Assembly (NCBI GenBank): GCA_965658745.1
Contig: CBFHTK010000007.1
Coordinates: 62,001-126,000 of the forward strand
DNA length: 64,000 nt
Source: JAHDFB01 sp965658745
Lineage (GTDB): Bacteria > Bacteroidota > Bacteroidia > Chitinophagales > Saprospiraceae
Reading direction: 5' to 3'
The position numbers and the translations under genes are program-made. The notes below the pieces were generated by a model, which did no database searches, had not been told where the DNA came from, and worked only from the letters and a program-made list of their open reading frames with translations. Each line of letters starts with the position of its first letter. Position 1 is the first letter of the stretch. This document shows positions 9,702-19,178 of the stretch, piece after piece.

Positions 9702-9965
9702 TATTACAGAATTTTATGAAAATTATATAAACCCGATATTATCGAGTTCTTGTGACAATAAATAAAATGATTATTCTGTTTTTTGTTCGCAATTATGCCG
9801 CAAAGTTACCACATCTTATTCAATAAATAATAAGCTTAAATACTTTATTAGTGTTAATTATAAATAGGAATAAAGGGTAATGTGTAGATTTGGTCAACTT
9901 ACTTTGCGCTGCCTGATTATGAGGAAGCCTCATTGATCTAGGTATTTTCAATTTAATTGCAGTAT

Positions 9966-10469
9966 CTAGTCTATTGCTAGTTGATAATCTGGATATGAAG
10001 CAGCAATCTCTTCAGCATATTCTCTTTGGAAAAAGTATCGCAGTTTATGTCTAGCGAACACCGGATATCTTCCTTGCTTATCGTCTCCTTCACGAATTTT
10101 GAAATTGAAACCAGCGATATAAAGGTCTGTTCCCACAAGTCTTATCGAGTAGACTCGAGTGAAACCATATTCGGTTAGATACCTATCTAGAAAGTCTTTA
10201 GTAATATTAAGATGATCAATTTTTAGATGGTGTACAGTGGAGCGATCTGGATTTGTCGATGGCATATCTAGGAGATGTAAGTCAAAGTTGTTGATATATG
10301 TATTCAACAATTTGAACTTGTCAACTACAATCATAGGAAAGTGTGGATTACCCGAAATGTCCACATCAAAATCCTCAAATCCTTCGTACAATCGTCTTAT
10401 TCTCCTACCTTGTATCTCAACCAATTGTTTTGGAGAGTATCGGTGATTGAACTGGTTTTCTTTAGCCAT
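9966..10469 (-). CDS. Uncharacterised 167-residue protein
   Basis: I do not recognise this family. It starts at ATG 10469 (MAKENQFNHRYSPKQL) and has no signal peptide or membrane segment. It is mixed-charge and rich in Tyr, Phe, Arg and Asp, with an ordered alpha/beta look (HFPMIVVDKF, YSIRLVGTDLYIAGFNF, YPVFARHKLRYFF). It stands alone: 264 nt separate it from the broken lipoprotein gene and 246 nt from the aminopeptidase gene, all on the same strand. Codon use looks like the neighbours. It is probably a real cytosolic protein, because the frame is open throughout and the sequence is not low-complexity. Confidence 0.6.
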   Translation of the reverse strand: MAKENQFNHRYSPKQLVEIQGRRIRRLYEGFEDFDVDISGNPHFPMIVVDKFKLLNTYINNFDLHLLDMPSTNPDRSTVHHLKIDHLNITKDFLDRYLTEYGFTRVYSIRLVGTDLYIAGFNFKIREGDDKQGRYPVFARHKLRYFFQREYAEEIAASYPDYQLAID

Positions 10470-10715
10470 CAGTTAGTTTGTCTTCACCTCTGCAAGCAAA
10501 ATTCAGATATTTATTTTTAGAAATACATCAATAGCACTTGGTAGTAATTCATCTCTCATATGCAAACGAAAAGCAGCACAAAGAACGACAATTGTTTTTA
10601 TATTTTTTACAATAGCTATCAATAAAACAGATTAGGTAGCAAAATGCTTGAGTTTTAACACTTCGAGATAGCACTTAGACTCATATCAACTGACGGATAG
10701 ATGATAGCTATATTT

Positions 10716-11801
10716 CTAAATCAACCACTGGCCATTTCTGTAGAAAACTTGCTCGTCAGCTAATATTTCAGCATCATTTTTCATATCGCAGATCATATCC
10801 CAATGAATTGAAGATTGATTCTTTCCACCAGTTTGTCCGTAAGATTGTCCAAGGGCCATATGGATAGTTCCTCCGATTTTTTCGTCAAAAAGGATATTTT
10901 TAGTAGCTCTTTGAATATTATAATTTGTTCCAATGGCAACTTCTCCAAAAAATCTTGCTCCTGGAGTCTTTAGTAGTTGGTCCATGTGCTCCTGTCCTTT
11001 CTTAGCATTCCAAGATACTACTTCACCATTCTTAACTTCGAGCGTAATTCCTTCCACCTCTTTACCCATGTAAACTGTCGGATAATCGAAATAGATCTTT
11101 CCTTGAACAGTATCCTCCACAGGACTTGAAAAAACTTCGCCACTGGGCATATTGGTTTTGCCATCAGAATTAATCCAAGTTCGACCTAGTACTGAAAATG
11201 AAATATCAGAATTTTTGTTTTTGTACCTAATCGTTTTCTTGGAGTTTAGAAAATCAACATATTTCTGCTGCTTTTTAGAGACCTCTTTCCAATATGAAAC
11301 CGGATTATTTTCTTTCAAACCACATGCTTTGAATACAAAATTGCTAAATTGCTCCAGAGTTAGACCAGCCCTTTTTGCATCTACTTCAGTTGGAAATTGA
11401 CACAAACTCCGTTTCATGGATCCGCTTGCAGTTCGTTCGAAGTACACTTGATTTATTTCTTTTAGTGCCTCTTGTCTTATTCTACGTTTATCTGAGGATA
11501 TTGAAATACTTGATTCAAGAAATGGTGCCTTGATATATAGATAGGCATCACAAGTTTCAATTGCTTGCTTATGGAAAAGAGGTACTTCAGTCAATTGTTC
11601 ATCTGAAGCATTCAGCATGAAATTTTCATGTTGCTCAAAGAAGTCCATTTGCACCGATACATGAGCTCCTACCTTAATAGCCGCCTTATATACTTCAGAA
11701 ATTAGAGGCTCTGCTAAAGTAGTTGACCTGATGTAGAGGTGTTCTCCTTTTTTGAGGTAAAGCGAATAGTTAACAAGAAGATCAGCGTAAGATTTCCACA
11801 T
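10716..11801 (-). CDS. M29 family aminopeptidase (AmpS/PepS type)
   Basis: 361 residues, ATG at 11801, the normal length for M29 thermophilic-type aminopeptidases. The features seen are MPSGEVFSSPVEDTVQGKIYFDYP (the conserved E.F..P.....G of the first metal ligand), then ITLEVKNGEVVSWNAKKG, and near the C-terminus GEVAIGTNYNIQ, LFDEKIGGTIHMALG and SIHWDMICDM, which supply the His/Asp/Glu ligands of the two-metal site. No signal peptide, so a cytosolic enzyme trimming N-terminal residues from peptides. It lies 81 nt downstream of the OMPP1 gene's 3' end on the complementary reading order and may have its own promoter. Confidence 0.88.
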   Translation of the reverse strand: MWKSYADLLVNYSLYLKKGEHLYIRSTTLAEPLISEVYKAAIKVGAHVSVQMDFFEQHENFMLNASDEQLTEVPLFHKQAIETCDAYLYIKAPFLESSISISSDKRRIRQEALKEINQVYFERTASGSMKRSLCQFPTEVDAKRAGLTLEQFSNFVFKACGLKENNPVSYWKEVSKKQQKYVDFLNSKKTIRYKNKNSDISFSVLGRTWINSDGKTNMPSGEVFSSPVEDTVQGKIYFDYPTVYMGKEVEGITLEVKNGEVVSWNAKKGQEHMDQLLKTPGARFFGEVAIGTNYNIQRATKNILFDEKIGGTIHMALGQSYGQTGGKNQSSIHWDMICDMKNDAEILADEQVFYRNGQWLI

Positions 11802-11882
11802 TTGTTTTTGTTAAAGATAGAAAAGAGATCGTTTTTATCAAATGAGCTAATGGATTGAAATTAATCTTTGAATGTTAGTTTG

Positions 11883-13391
11883 TTAAAACATATATCCTAA
11901 AGTAGAAGCAATGTACACATTTCTTGTAGTTAATTCAACGAGCTGAAGTGAGGATTCGTCTTTTGTTACAAAAGGAAGATATCCTTGCTGATTTGCATTG
12001 TTCTTATAAGCTACATCAAAGAAAAACTTATCAAATCTAAGTCCAGCTCCAAGACTAAATCCTGAGAAGTATCTTCCTGCATCTTCATAGTAGGGAGAGC
12101 CATTCAACTGGAAACCAGCACGCATTCGATAGATATCATATGCTAATTCTCCTCCTGCTCTAAAATTCGCTGCATTCTTCAATTGTGTATTTATCTGATT
12201 ATTGAGATCTTCTTGTAGTAGGAAATCGCCTGGATTATCGCTTTCGGTGGTCAGATCATAACTTGAGTTAGTATAACCAAGGTAGTCTATTTCAGCGCTG
12301 ACAAAGCCGCGAACTTCTCCTGTTTTTACTAGATAGGCGATACTACCGGTACTCCGCCAAGGATTATTGAAGTCGTAGCTAAAGAATCCCTCCGGGGATT
12401 CACTTGAACCTTGCTGAGATTGTCCTTGGTTGTCAATATATTGATATATAAGAGCAGTACTATACTCATCGTCAAGAGAAAAATTTGAAGGACTTGCAAT
12501 ACTAGCACCAATGCGAAGATTAGGTACAGGCATAGCAATAATTCCCGCCTTAAAGTTTATTCCTGATCCAGATGTCGTTAAATTCTCTAAGTAATTTAGA
12601 GCTCTAAAAGGCGATTTCTCATCAATTGCCATTTCGCTATAGGTTTTGTTATAGCTATAATTCAAGAATGGAATTCCAAGTGAAAAACCAAGTTGTATCT
12701 TATCGTCGTAGTTTCCGGCCCAAGCAAGGCTTAGTTCACTCATTCCTCCATCACTGCGGATAGTCTGCGATTTCATTGTTTCTTGACCGTCTACAATATC
12801 AGTTTCGTATGTATTCCCGTCAAGAGGCCCTATTAGAGCTAAAGCATCATATGCTACTCCTGCTTCGAAAGGGTCAAGAGAATTTAAATCATTACCATTG
12901 GCTCTTTCAGCAAAACGCTGAACAATTGAACCTTCGGATGTTCCTTGAAACTTTATATTTCTTTCGAAATCTGTCAGTTTATTGTAGCTGATAGCAAAAT
13001 TGCTTGTTTTCCATTTACTGCGGCTACTGCTTTTATTTGCAATAACCAGACCCATGTTAAAAAATGTAATGTCTGCTGCAATGTTGCTACCGACAGTTTG
13101 GTTTTCAAAATCAGTTTCAGAACTTGAACCAAAAAACATAGGTGAAATTATAAATTCGCTTTTGTAGTAAGTTCCTAAACTAGCTGGATTAATTGCAATT
13201 GCTCCTTGATCACCACCTAATGCTCCGAATGCTCCTCCTACTCCTGCCATCCGTGCTGTTCCAACATAGTCGTAGGAGCTGTATAGGATTGCTTCGCCCA
13301 ATGTCTGGCTGTGTGCGTGACTTATTGTAATAAATAGGAAAAAGGCTATTTGAAAGAATCTTCTTGATATTTGAGGTATATATGTTTTCAT
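11883..13391 (-). CDS. OMPP1/FadL/TodX family outer-membrane transport protein
   Basis: About 502 residues from ATG at 13391 (MKTYIPQISRRFF). A TTG 12 codons upstream was rejected because it would bury the signal peptide. The signal peptide ends near SHAHSQ, followed by the family's N-terminal signature: YSSYDYVGTARMAGVGGAFGALGGD..AIAINPASLGTY. The rest is alternating beta strands with a terminal aromatic residue (STLGYMF), as expected for a 14-strand outer-membrane barrel. Family members carry hydrophobic compounds such as fatty acids across the outer membrane; the substrate here is unknown. The upstream gene (13507-14979) is on the same strand but separated by a terminator hairpin. Confidence 0.85.
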   Translation of the reverse strand: MKTYIPQISRRFFQIAFFLFITISHAHSQTLGEAILYSSYDYVGTARMAGVGGAFGALGGDQGAIAINPASLGTYYKSEFIISPMFFGSSSETDFENQTVGSNIAADITFFNMGLVIANKSSSRSKWKTSNFAISYNKLTDFERNIKFQGTSEGSIVQRFAERANGNDLNSLDPFEAGVAYDALALIGPLDGNTYETDIVDGQETMKSQTIRSDGGMSELSLAWAGNYDDKIQLGFSLGIPFLNYSYNKTYSEMAIDEKSPFRALNYLENLTTSGSGINFKAGIIAMPVPNLRIGASIASPSNFSLDDEYSTALIYQYIDNQGQSQQGSSESPEGFFSYDFNNPWRSTGSIAYLVKTGEVRGFVSAEIDYLGYTNSSYDLTTESDNPGDFLLQEDLNNQINTQLKNAANFRAGGELAYDIYRMRAGFQLNGSPYYEDAGRYFSGFSLGAGLRFDKFFFDVAYKNNANQQGYLPFVTKDESSLQLVELTTRNVYIASTLGYMF

Positions 13392-13424
13392 TGCGTTGAC
13401 TGTATTTTTTTGATTCCGAATGGA

Positions 13425-13461
13425 CAAAAAAAGGGTGGATAAAGCTTTACATCATCCACCC
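13425..13461 (-). terminator. Terminator after the Gly/Asn/Trp-rich protein gene
   Basis: On the reverse strand GGGTGGAT (13461-13454) pairs with ATCCACCC (13440-13433), followed by seven T (13432-13426). A small inner palindrome (AAAGCTTT) extends the structure. It lies between the stop of the 490-residue gene and the start of the OMPP1 gene. Confidence 0.75.
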
Positions 13462-13506
13462 CTCTGTTTCATTTCTGATGCTTATTTAGCAAAAGAATCT
13501 TATTTA

Positions 13507-14979
13507 TTAATTTCCGCCTCGTCTTCCTCCTCGACTCGAGCTTGAAGATGACCTAGATGATCTTGATCTGCTTGTTGATCCCGAACGAGAAGAACTTGAT
13601 GTTGAGCTACTTCTAGCAGAACTAGATGATTTAGAGCTGCTACTTCTCATTGAGCCAGAACTTCGTGAAGGTCTAGAGCTATTACTTCTAGTGGCCCCAG
13701 ATCGCGATGAACCGCTTCTGCTGTTGCTTCTAGTAGATCCGGATCTCGACGAACCGCTTCTGGTGTTACTTCTAGTAGATCCCGATCTCGATGAGCCACT
13801 TCTAGTGCTACTTCGAGTGGAGCCTGAGCGAGAAGAACCTCTTGTAGAACCTGATCCTGTACTGCTACTTGATGGCCTGTTCGAAGGCTTTCTATAAGTT
13901 CGTGTTGTTGATCTAGTACTTTTACCCTGATCGTAATAAGTGCCTCTATTATTACTTCTAGTATCTGTAGGTACTGAACTTCTAGGAGGAGTTGAGTAAT
14001 TTCTTTGAGGTCTCGTATACTTAACTTCATCCGTAGGTCTAACTGCTGGCCTAGTCGATGTTTGAGGTCTCGAAGTTGGATCTTTCATCCTAGGAGATGT
14101 AGACTGATTTCTAGCAACATCATTCGGTCTTGTTCTTACAGACTGAGGAGTATCGCTATGAAGTACTCGATCTCTTTTAGTATCATTACCATTTGGCTTA
14201 TTAATTGACGAACCTTGATTCACGCCAAGCTCTCTATTTGGTTCAGGAGCTCTATAGTTAGGATTTCTTCTTTGACCTTCAGTAGATGCAGTTGTTGATC
14301 CACCATATCGACCTCCATAGTATCCGTTATTATTACCGTTGTCATTATTGTACCAACCGCCATTATTCCATCCTCCGTTATTCCATCCATTTCCCCAGCC
14401 ATTACCATAGAAGTTGTTTCCGTAGTAAAAAGAATTTCCGTAACAGACAGCATTATTCCATCCTCCGTAAGGATTTCCCCATCCGTTGTTCCATCCACCA
14501 TATGGATTTCCCCAGCCATTGTTCCATCCGCCATATGGGTTACCCCAGCCATTATTGAAAGCCCAAGGATTATTCCATGAATTCCATTGATTCCAACGAT
14601 TCCATCTGTTGAATCTACCAAAACCCCAAGGATTACCAAATGATACATATATGGATGTGGCAGGTGTCATAAAGAATGGATCGTAGTATACTCTATCTAC
14701 GAAACAAGGGTCATAATATCCAAATCCTGCGTTGTTGAATCTACGAAATCTTCTAACTCTACTGGTATACTGATAGTCGTAGTCGTCATCAAAAGCTCTA
14801 TCATCAAATGAATCTTCGTAAGCAACTTCATCATAGTCGTATGAATTGCTAGCGTAAGTTGTGACTGCTTCATCAGTTTCCGGATTATAGTAAAGGTTGT
14901 CAAACTGCGCTTCTATGTTGCCCATAAAAAGAACAGAAAAAAACATCAGAAGGGCATAAATAAGATTTACTTTTTTCAT
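13507..14979 (-). CDS. Secreted low-complexity protein, GNW-rich then SR-rich
   Basis: 490 residues with a clear signal peptide (MKKVNLIYALLMFFSVLFMGNIEA). A Tyr/Asp-rich segment (about 25-75) is followed by a Trp/Asn/Gly-rich block (about 115-225). That block contains three tandem copies of GWGNPYGGWNN and related looser copies. The C-terminal 200 residues are Arg/Ser/Thr-rich, with about seven units like SRSGSTRSNTRSG, so the end of the protein is strongly basic. No enzymatic motif is visible. Similar GNW-rich secreted proteins are common in Bacteroidota and are annotated as hypothetical or 'prolyl-tRNA synthetase-adjacent' vitellogenin-like proteins. It sits divergently from proS. A role in surface or matrix binding is only a guess. 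Confidence 0.8.
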   Translation of the reverse strand: MKKVNLIYALLMFFSVLFMGNIEAQFDNLYYNPETDEAVTTYASNSYDYDEVAYEDSFDDRAFDDDYDYQYTSRVRRFRRFNNAGFGYYDPCFVDRVYYDPFFMTPATSIYVSFGNPWGFGRFNRWNRWNQWNSWNNPWAFNNGWGNPYGGWNNGWGNPYGGWNNGWGNPYGGWNNAVCYGNSFYYGNNFYGNGWGNGWNNGGWNNGGWYNNDNGNNNGYYGGRYGGSTTASTEGQRRNPNYRAPEPNRELGVNQGSSINKPNGNDTKRDRVLHSDTPQSVRTRPNDVARNQSTSPRMKDPTSRPQTSTRPAVRPTDEVKYTRPQRNYSTPPRSSVPTDTRSNNRGTYYDQGKSTRSTTRTYRKPSNRPSSSSTGSGSTRGSSRSGSTRSSTRSGSSRSGSTRSNTRSGSSRSGSTRSNSRSGSSRSGATRSNSSRPSRSSGSMRSSSSKSSSSARSSSTSSSSRSGSTSRSRSSRSSSSSSRGGRRGGN

Positions 14980-15039
14980 CTGTACAAAGTTTAAAAATTA
15001 TTAAAGTTTGACTCTCTCAAAATCATGTTACCAATTTAT

Positions 15040-15047
15040 TACTTTTG
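15040..15047 (+). promoter_or_regulatory. -7 box candidate for proS
   Basis: TACTTTTG matches TAnnTTTG in the divergent region between the GNW-rich gene and proS. It would give a leader of about 180 nt before the proS ATG at 15231. No clear -33 element at standard spacing was found. Confidence 0.35.
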
Positions 15048-15230
15048 TGCCGTACTTCTACTTAAATTAAAACTAAAACTTTGACACTCAAATGTTAATT
15101 CGTCTTAACGATAGAAGTTTGACCGGCAACTTATGATTTAAGTTAAAGGTCGTTTCTACTATTATAGACGATTCAAATGTGCATTAAGTTCGATTTTTTA
15201 AGCAATTAATAGAATATTAACAAATAAGGC

Positions 15231-16694
15231 ATGGCAAAAGAGATTACAAATAGGGATGAAGATTATTCTTTGTGGTACAACAATATAGTTAAGAAAGCTG
15301 GCTTAGCTGACCACAGTGCAGTCAGAGGTTGTATGGTTATTAAACCCCATGGTTATGCGATCTGGGAAAATATGAAAGATCAGCTTGACCGTATGTTTAA
15401 AGAAACAGGACATGTGAACGCTTACTTTCCCTTATTTATTCCTAAAAGTTTTCTCAGTAAGGAAGCCGAACATGTTGAAGGTTTCGCCAAAGAATGTGCG
15501 GTTGTTACTCATCATCGCTTGATGAATAATCCTGATGGTCCAGGAGTTGTAGTTGACCCTTCAGCCAAATTGGAGGAGGAGTTGATAGTAAGACCAACCT
15601 CCGAGACAATTATCTGGAATACATATAGGGACTGGATCAAGTCATATCGAGATTTACCACTTCTTATCAATCAATGGGCAAATGTTGTTCGTTGGGAGAT
15701 GAGAACGAGACCTTTTCTTCGAACAGCCGAGTTTTTATGGCAAGAAGGTCATACAGCACATGCAACAAAAGAGGAGGCAATTGAAGAGTCAAAATTGATT
15801 CATGATGTATATGCAAAATTTTCTGAAGAGTACATGGCTATGCCTGTCATACAAGGGCGTAAGACAGCTAGTGAACGCTTTGCCGGTGCTGTAGAAACAT
15901 ACACTATTGAGGCTATGATGCAAGATGGTAAGGCTCTCCAAGCGGGAACTTCGCATTTCTTGGGACAGAATTTTGCAAAAGCTTTTGATGTTAAATACAT
16001 GAATAGCGAAAATAAAGAAGAGTTAGTATGGGCTACTTCATGGGGTGTATCTACTCGTTTGGTAGGTGGATTGATCATGACGCACTCAGATGATGAAGGT
16101 CTAGTTTTACCTCCTAAATTAGCTCCTGAACAAGTCGTAATTGTTCCGATACCAAAACCTTTCCCAAACATAATGGAGCAAGCTGAGGCAATTGCAACAG
16201 AGCTAAGAAGTCATGGAGTTCGTGTGAAGATTGATCGTGATGATACAAAGAGACCAGGGTTTAAGTTTGCCGAATATGAAATGAAAGGTGTGCCAATCCG
16301 CATAGGATTGGGAAAGAGAGATATTGAGAACGGTGTTGTGGAAGTTGCAAGAAGAGATACAAAGGCAAAGAATTCAGTGGCACGTGAAGGCATAGCAGAA
16401 TATGTTACCCAACTGTTAGACGATATACAATCAAATCTTCTAGCTCGTGCAAAGAAGTTTAGAAGTGATAATACGCACTACGTTGACAATATGGATCAGT
16501 TCAAAGATGCTGTCGCAAAAGGCGGTTTTATCATGGCACATTGGGATGGAACTTCTGAAACGGAAAAGAAAATCAAAGAATTAACAAATGCAACAATCCG
16601 ATGTATTCCAAACGACTTCGTTGAAGAAGCAGGGGTTTGTGTTTTGTCGGGTGCCCCCTCAAAAGGACGTGTTGTATTTGCTAAAGCATATTAA
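15231..16694 (+). CDS. proS: Proline--tRNA ligase (eukaryote/archaeal-type, ProS type 3)
   Basis: 487 residues, ATG at 15231. Class II aminoacyl-tRNA synthetase motifs are visible: motif 1 around [16 protein letters not shown], motif 2 in [26 protein letters not shown], and motif 3 in [28 protein letters not shown]. The anticodon-binding domain follows (about 285-390), and a C-terminal zinc-binding-like domain ends in the conserved KAY, as in archaeal-type ProRS. There is no bacterial INS editing insertion, which agrees with the short form used by Bacteroidota. It charges tRNA-Pro in the cytosol. It is monocistronic, with 530 nt of gene-free DNA after it. Confidence 0.95.
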   Translation: MAKEITNRDEDYSLWYNNIVKKAGLADHSAVRGCMVIKPHGYAIWENMKDQLDRMFKETGHVNAYFPLFIPKSFLSKEAEHVEGFAKECAVVTHHRLMNNPDGPGVVVDPSAKLEEELIVRPTSETIIWNTYRDWIKSYRDLPLLINQWANVVRWEMRTRPFLRTAEFLWQEGHTAHATKEEAIEESKLIHDVYAKFSEEYMAMPVIQGRKTASERFAGAVETYTIEAMMQDGKALQAGTSHFLGQNFAKAFDVKYMNSENKEELVWATSWGVSTRLVGGLIMTHSDDEGLVLPPKLAPEQVVIVPIPKPFPNIMEQAEAIATELRSHGVRVKIDRDDTKRPGFKFAEYEMKGVPIRIGLGKRDIENGVVEVARRDTKAKNSVAREGIAEYVTQLLDDIQSNLLARAKKFRSDNTHYVDNMDQFKDAVAKGGFIMAHWDGTSETEKKIKELTNATIRCIPNDFVEEAGVCVLSGAPSKGRVVFAKAY

Positions 16695-17166
16695 TCAGGT
16701 ACTGGTTATACGGATTTATTCTGCTTACTCTTGTGAGCAAGTCAAGTATTGATTTTGCGGATCACTAAAAGCTACAGTTAGTCTTTTTAGAGTATCCCCT
16801 GCGATTTATTATGTGTGTTTTGGTCTTACAGTCATTTCATAGTAATACAAAAGACCTCGTTTTCTTTCAAGATAACTTGATATGATTGCTCACTAAATAC
16901 GAAATCTATACTTTAAGATGTCCTAGATTTTGACGATTGTTTGCTCTAGTCATAGCAATAAAGTATGTCTCGTCACTTTGTACTAATTAAAAAGTACAGT
17001 CCTTCTATCTTTTACACCTGTTAGATATGCCTGGTTGATTCAGTATATGTTAATTCAAGGATCTGTAATTTAGAAATACTTGAATTCTTAGCAGCCTTCA
17101 GATAGGTAGTTCAACATGTATTACTTATAAATTTACCCATTTGATTATATCCTATTCCCAATAATG
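16695..17166. other. Gene-free spacer after proS
   Basis: About 470 nt, AT-rich, with no open frame of useful length, no tRNA-like cloverleaf and no obvious terminator directly after proS that I could find. The next structural element is the hairpin at 17167. I see nothing else here that I can support. Confidence 0.5.
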
Positions 17167-17203
17167 AAAATAGCCCTGCTGTGATTCACAGCAGGGCTAT
17201 TTT
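17167..17203. terminator. Strong hairpin terminator downstream of the OmpA-repeat gene
   Basis: A perfect 17-bp stem (17167-17183 with 17187-17203) and 3-nt loop, GC-rich in the middle (TAGCCCTGCTGTG), with A4 and T4 at its ends. It lies 25 nt beyond the stop codon of the minus-strand OmpA-repeat gene and could also stop leftover transcription from proS. Confidence 0.85.
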
Positions 17204-17227
17204 TGATAGAAGTATATCTTCTAGGTA

Positions 17228-19035
17228 TTATTGTTGCAGACCCAACGATTTCAAAGTTTCGAAATCAAGAGCACCAACTGGTAAGTTGTTGTCTTTTTGG
17301 TATTGAATCAATGCTTTCTTAGTTTGAGCTCCAAAACTATTATCAATAGGACCTGGATTGTATCCCTTAGTTTTAAGAGCAGATTGTACTTGTTGAATTA
17401 GATCAGCAGTAACATCTCCCTCACATACTACAGCTCTCCATTCTGTGAATCAACCTTTCTTGGTAAGAACTCTTTTCGTTACAGTTCTGTATTCAGCGGG
17501 TACATCAATAGTTTTTGTTGAAGCTGGACTAGCTAATTTTTGGAATGTTCTAGTTTGATAAACAGCAGCTACGTCGTTAGAAGTACTTGCAGCATTATCA
17601 ACCAACTTCTCATAACTTCTAGTCGTGTACTTAGCTGGAATCTCAGTTGTCTGAGTTGAAGCGTTTGAAACTAATTTTTGATAGCTTCTAGTTGTGAATT
17701 GATCACAGTCTCCTTCGCCACTACCACAGTAAGTTATGAATTCGATTCTTCGGTTTGCTGCTCTTCCTGAATTAGTGTTATTACTAGCAATAGGAGATAC
17801 TTCACCCATTCCTTCGTAGCTTAATCTACTGGCAGATATACCCATTTCAATAAGAGTATTATAAACTGTTCTTGCTCTTCGCTGAGAAAGATCTTGATTA
17901 TACTCTTCTGATCCTTGACTATCTGTGTGTCCAACTATTTTGGCAGTACATTCAGAATCAGCTTTTAAAGTTGCAGCAGCACCTTCAATAATAGACATTG
18001 AAGATTCAATTAAGTCAGCTGATGCAGTAGCAAAATTCACACCTGTTAAAGTAGAAGATTTTCCAAATGGTACAGTTTCCGCAACTGGTGAACTAGCTAC
18101 TTCGTAAGAACGAGTTGTGTAAGCTGCAGGAACAGTAACAGTATTACTACTAGCAGGAGAAGCTAATTTTCTATACGTTCTACTTGCATATGCTGCAAGA
18201 ACTGTTACAGATTCCGTAGTCGCTTCTTTAACTAGTTTCTGATAACTTCTAGTTGTATATTTAGCAGGAACCTCAGTTGTATTTACAACTGCAGGAGAAG
18301 CTAATTTTTGGTGAGAACGAGTCTCATATTTAGCAGGTACTTCTACTACTTCAGTTGAAGCTGGTGTGGCAACTTTTTGGAATGAACGAGTGTATAAACA
18401 GCAGGTACTTCTGTAGTTGTTGCTTGAGGTGAAGAAACTAATTTTTGATATGTACGAGTTTCATACTTGGCAGGTACCTCAGTTAATCTAGTAGTTGCCG
18501 GAGTAACTAATTTCTCGTAAGTTCTAGTTGTGTAAGTAGCAGGGATTTCGATAACTCTTGTACAATCGTCACCTGTATCAGTGTATCCCTCATCGCAACC
18601 AACTCTTTGCGTTTTAGTAAGAGTTCTGTAAGAAGCAGGTACTTCTACTAAACACCATACTAAACAGTCTTCGGGATTTGCAGATAGACAATTTTTATCC
18701 GCCTTCTTTTTAACCCACTTTGTTGATGCTGGAGATTCTTCGATTTGCTCTGTAATTGTTTCATACTTAGCTGGCATTCTTTCGATCCTAGAAGAAGCTT
18801 CTTTAGCAAGAACTTGTTCAGTAACAGTTTCGTACATAGCAGGTACTACTTCAACTCTTTTGCTAGCTGCTTTAACTAGAATTTGTTCAGTAACAGTTTC
18901 ATATTGATCTTGAATTAAACATTTAGCGTAGCATTTTCCAGCTTCTGCTGACGAAAGATCGCTTTATGTCTGTGCGTATGCGATTGATACTACAAACAAA
19001 AAAGCAAACGTAAGAATAGAACTTATTCCTCTCAT
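17228..19035 (-). pseudogene. OmpA/peptidoglycan-binding repeat protein, interrupted three times
   Basis: The reconstructed gene runs from ATG 19035 to TAA 17228 and would encode 602 residues. Lesions: TAA at 18966-18964 just after the signal peptide (MRGISSILTFAFLFVV...AQT*SDLSS); a missing base at about 18390/18391, where VYTTRSFQK is expected from the repeats; and TGA at 17452-17450 (LTKKG*FTEW). Layout: signal peptide; about eleven 23-residue repeats of the type PAKYETRTYQKLVSPATTxxTEV; an OmpA C-terminal domain (VGHTDSQG...RRARTVYNTL...NRRIEFITY) with the Asp and Arg that bind diaminopimelate; four more repeats; and a PG_binding_1 domain (LIQQVQSALKTKGYNPGPIDNSFG). The length 1808 is one short of a multiple of three, agreeing with a single deletion. 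If repaired, it would tether the outer membrane to the wall. Confidence 0.85.
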
Positions 19036-19178
19036 AGTAATTAATGAATTTTGCATTTAAAAATAGGATTGTTTAGTTATTGTAAACTTTCAGTAAATAA
19101 AATCTTCGCAAAAGGGTTTGTCACGAAAATACTATCTGTGGGCAAGACGTTTAACATTTTTGTAACCACATAAGAATA

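Noticed and set aside
13691..13897. Possible CRISPR or tandem non-coding repeat in the SR-rich region
   Set aside because: The units are in phase with the protein and vary at codon level, with no uniform spacers.
13647..14648. Long open frames in other phases over the GNW/SR-rich gene (13647-14030, 14220-14648 minus; 14286-14558 plus)
   Set aside because: Repetitive coding DNA gives open shadow frames; their products are biased and lack starts, signals or motifs. The 490-residue frame has a signal peptide and a terminator.
16695..17166. tRNA or small RNA in the proS downstream spacer
   Set aside because: No cloverleaf with conserved T-arm sequence and no promoter-plus-terminator pair that would define a small RNA.
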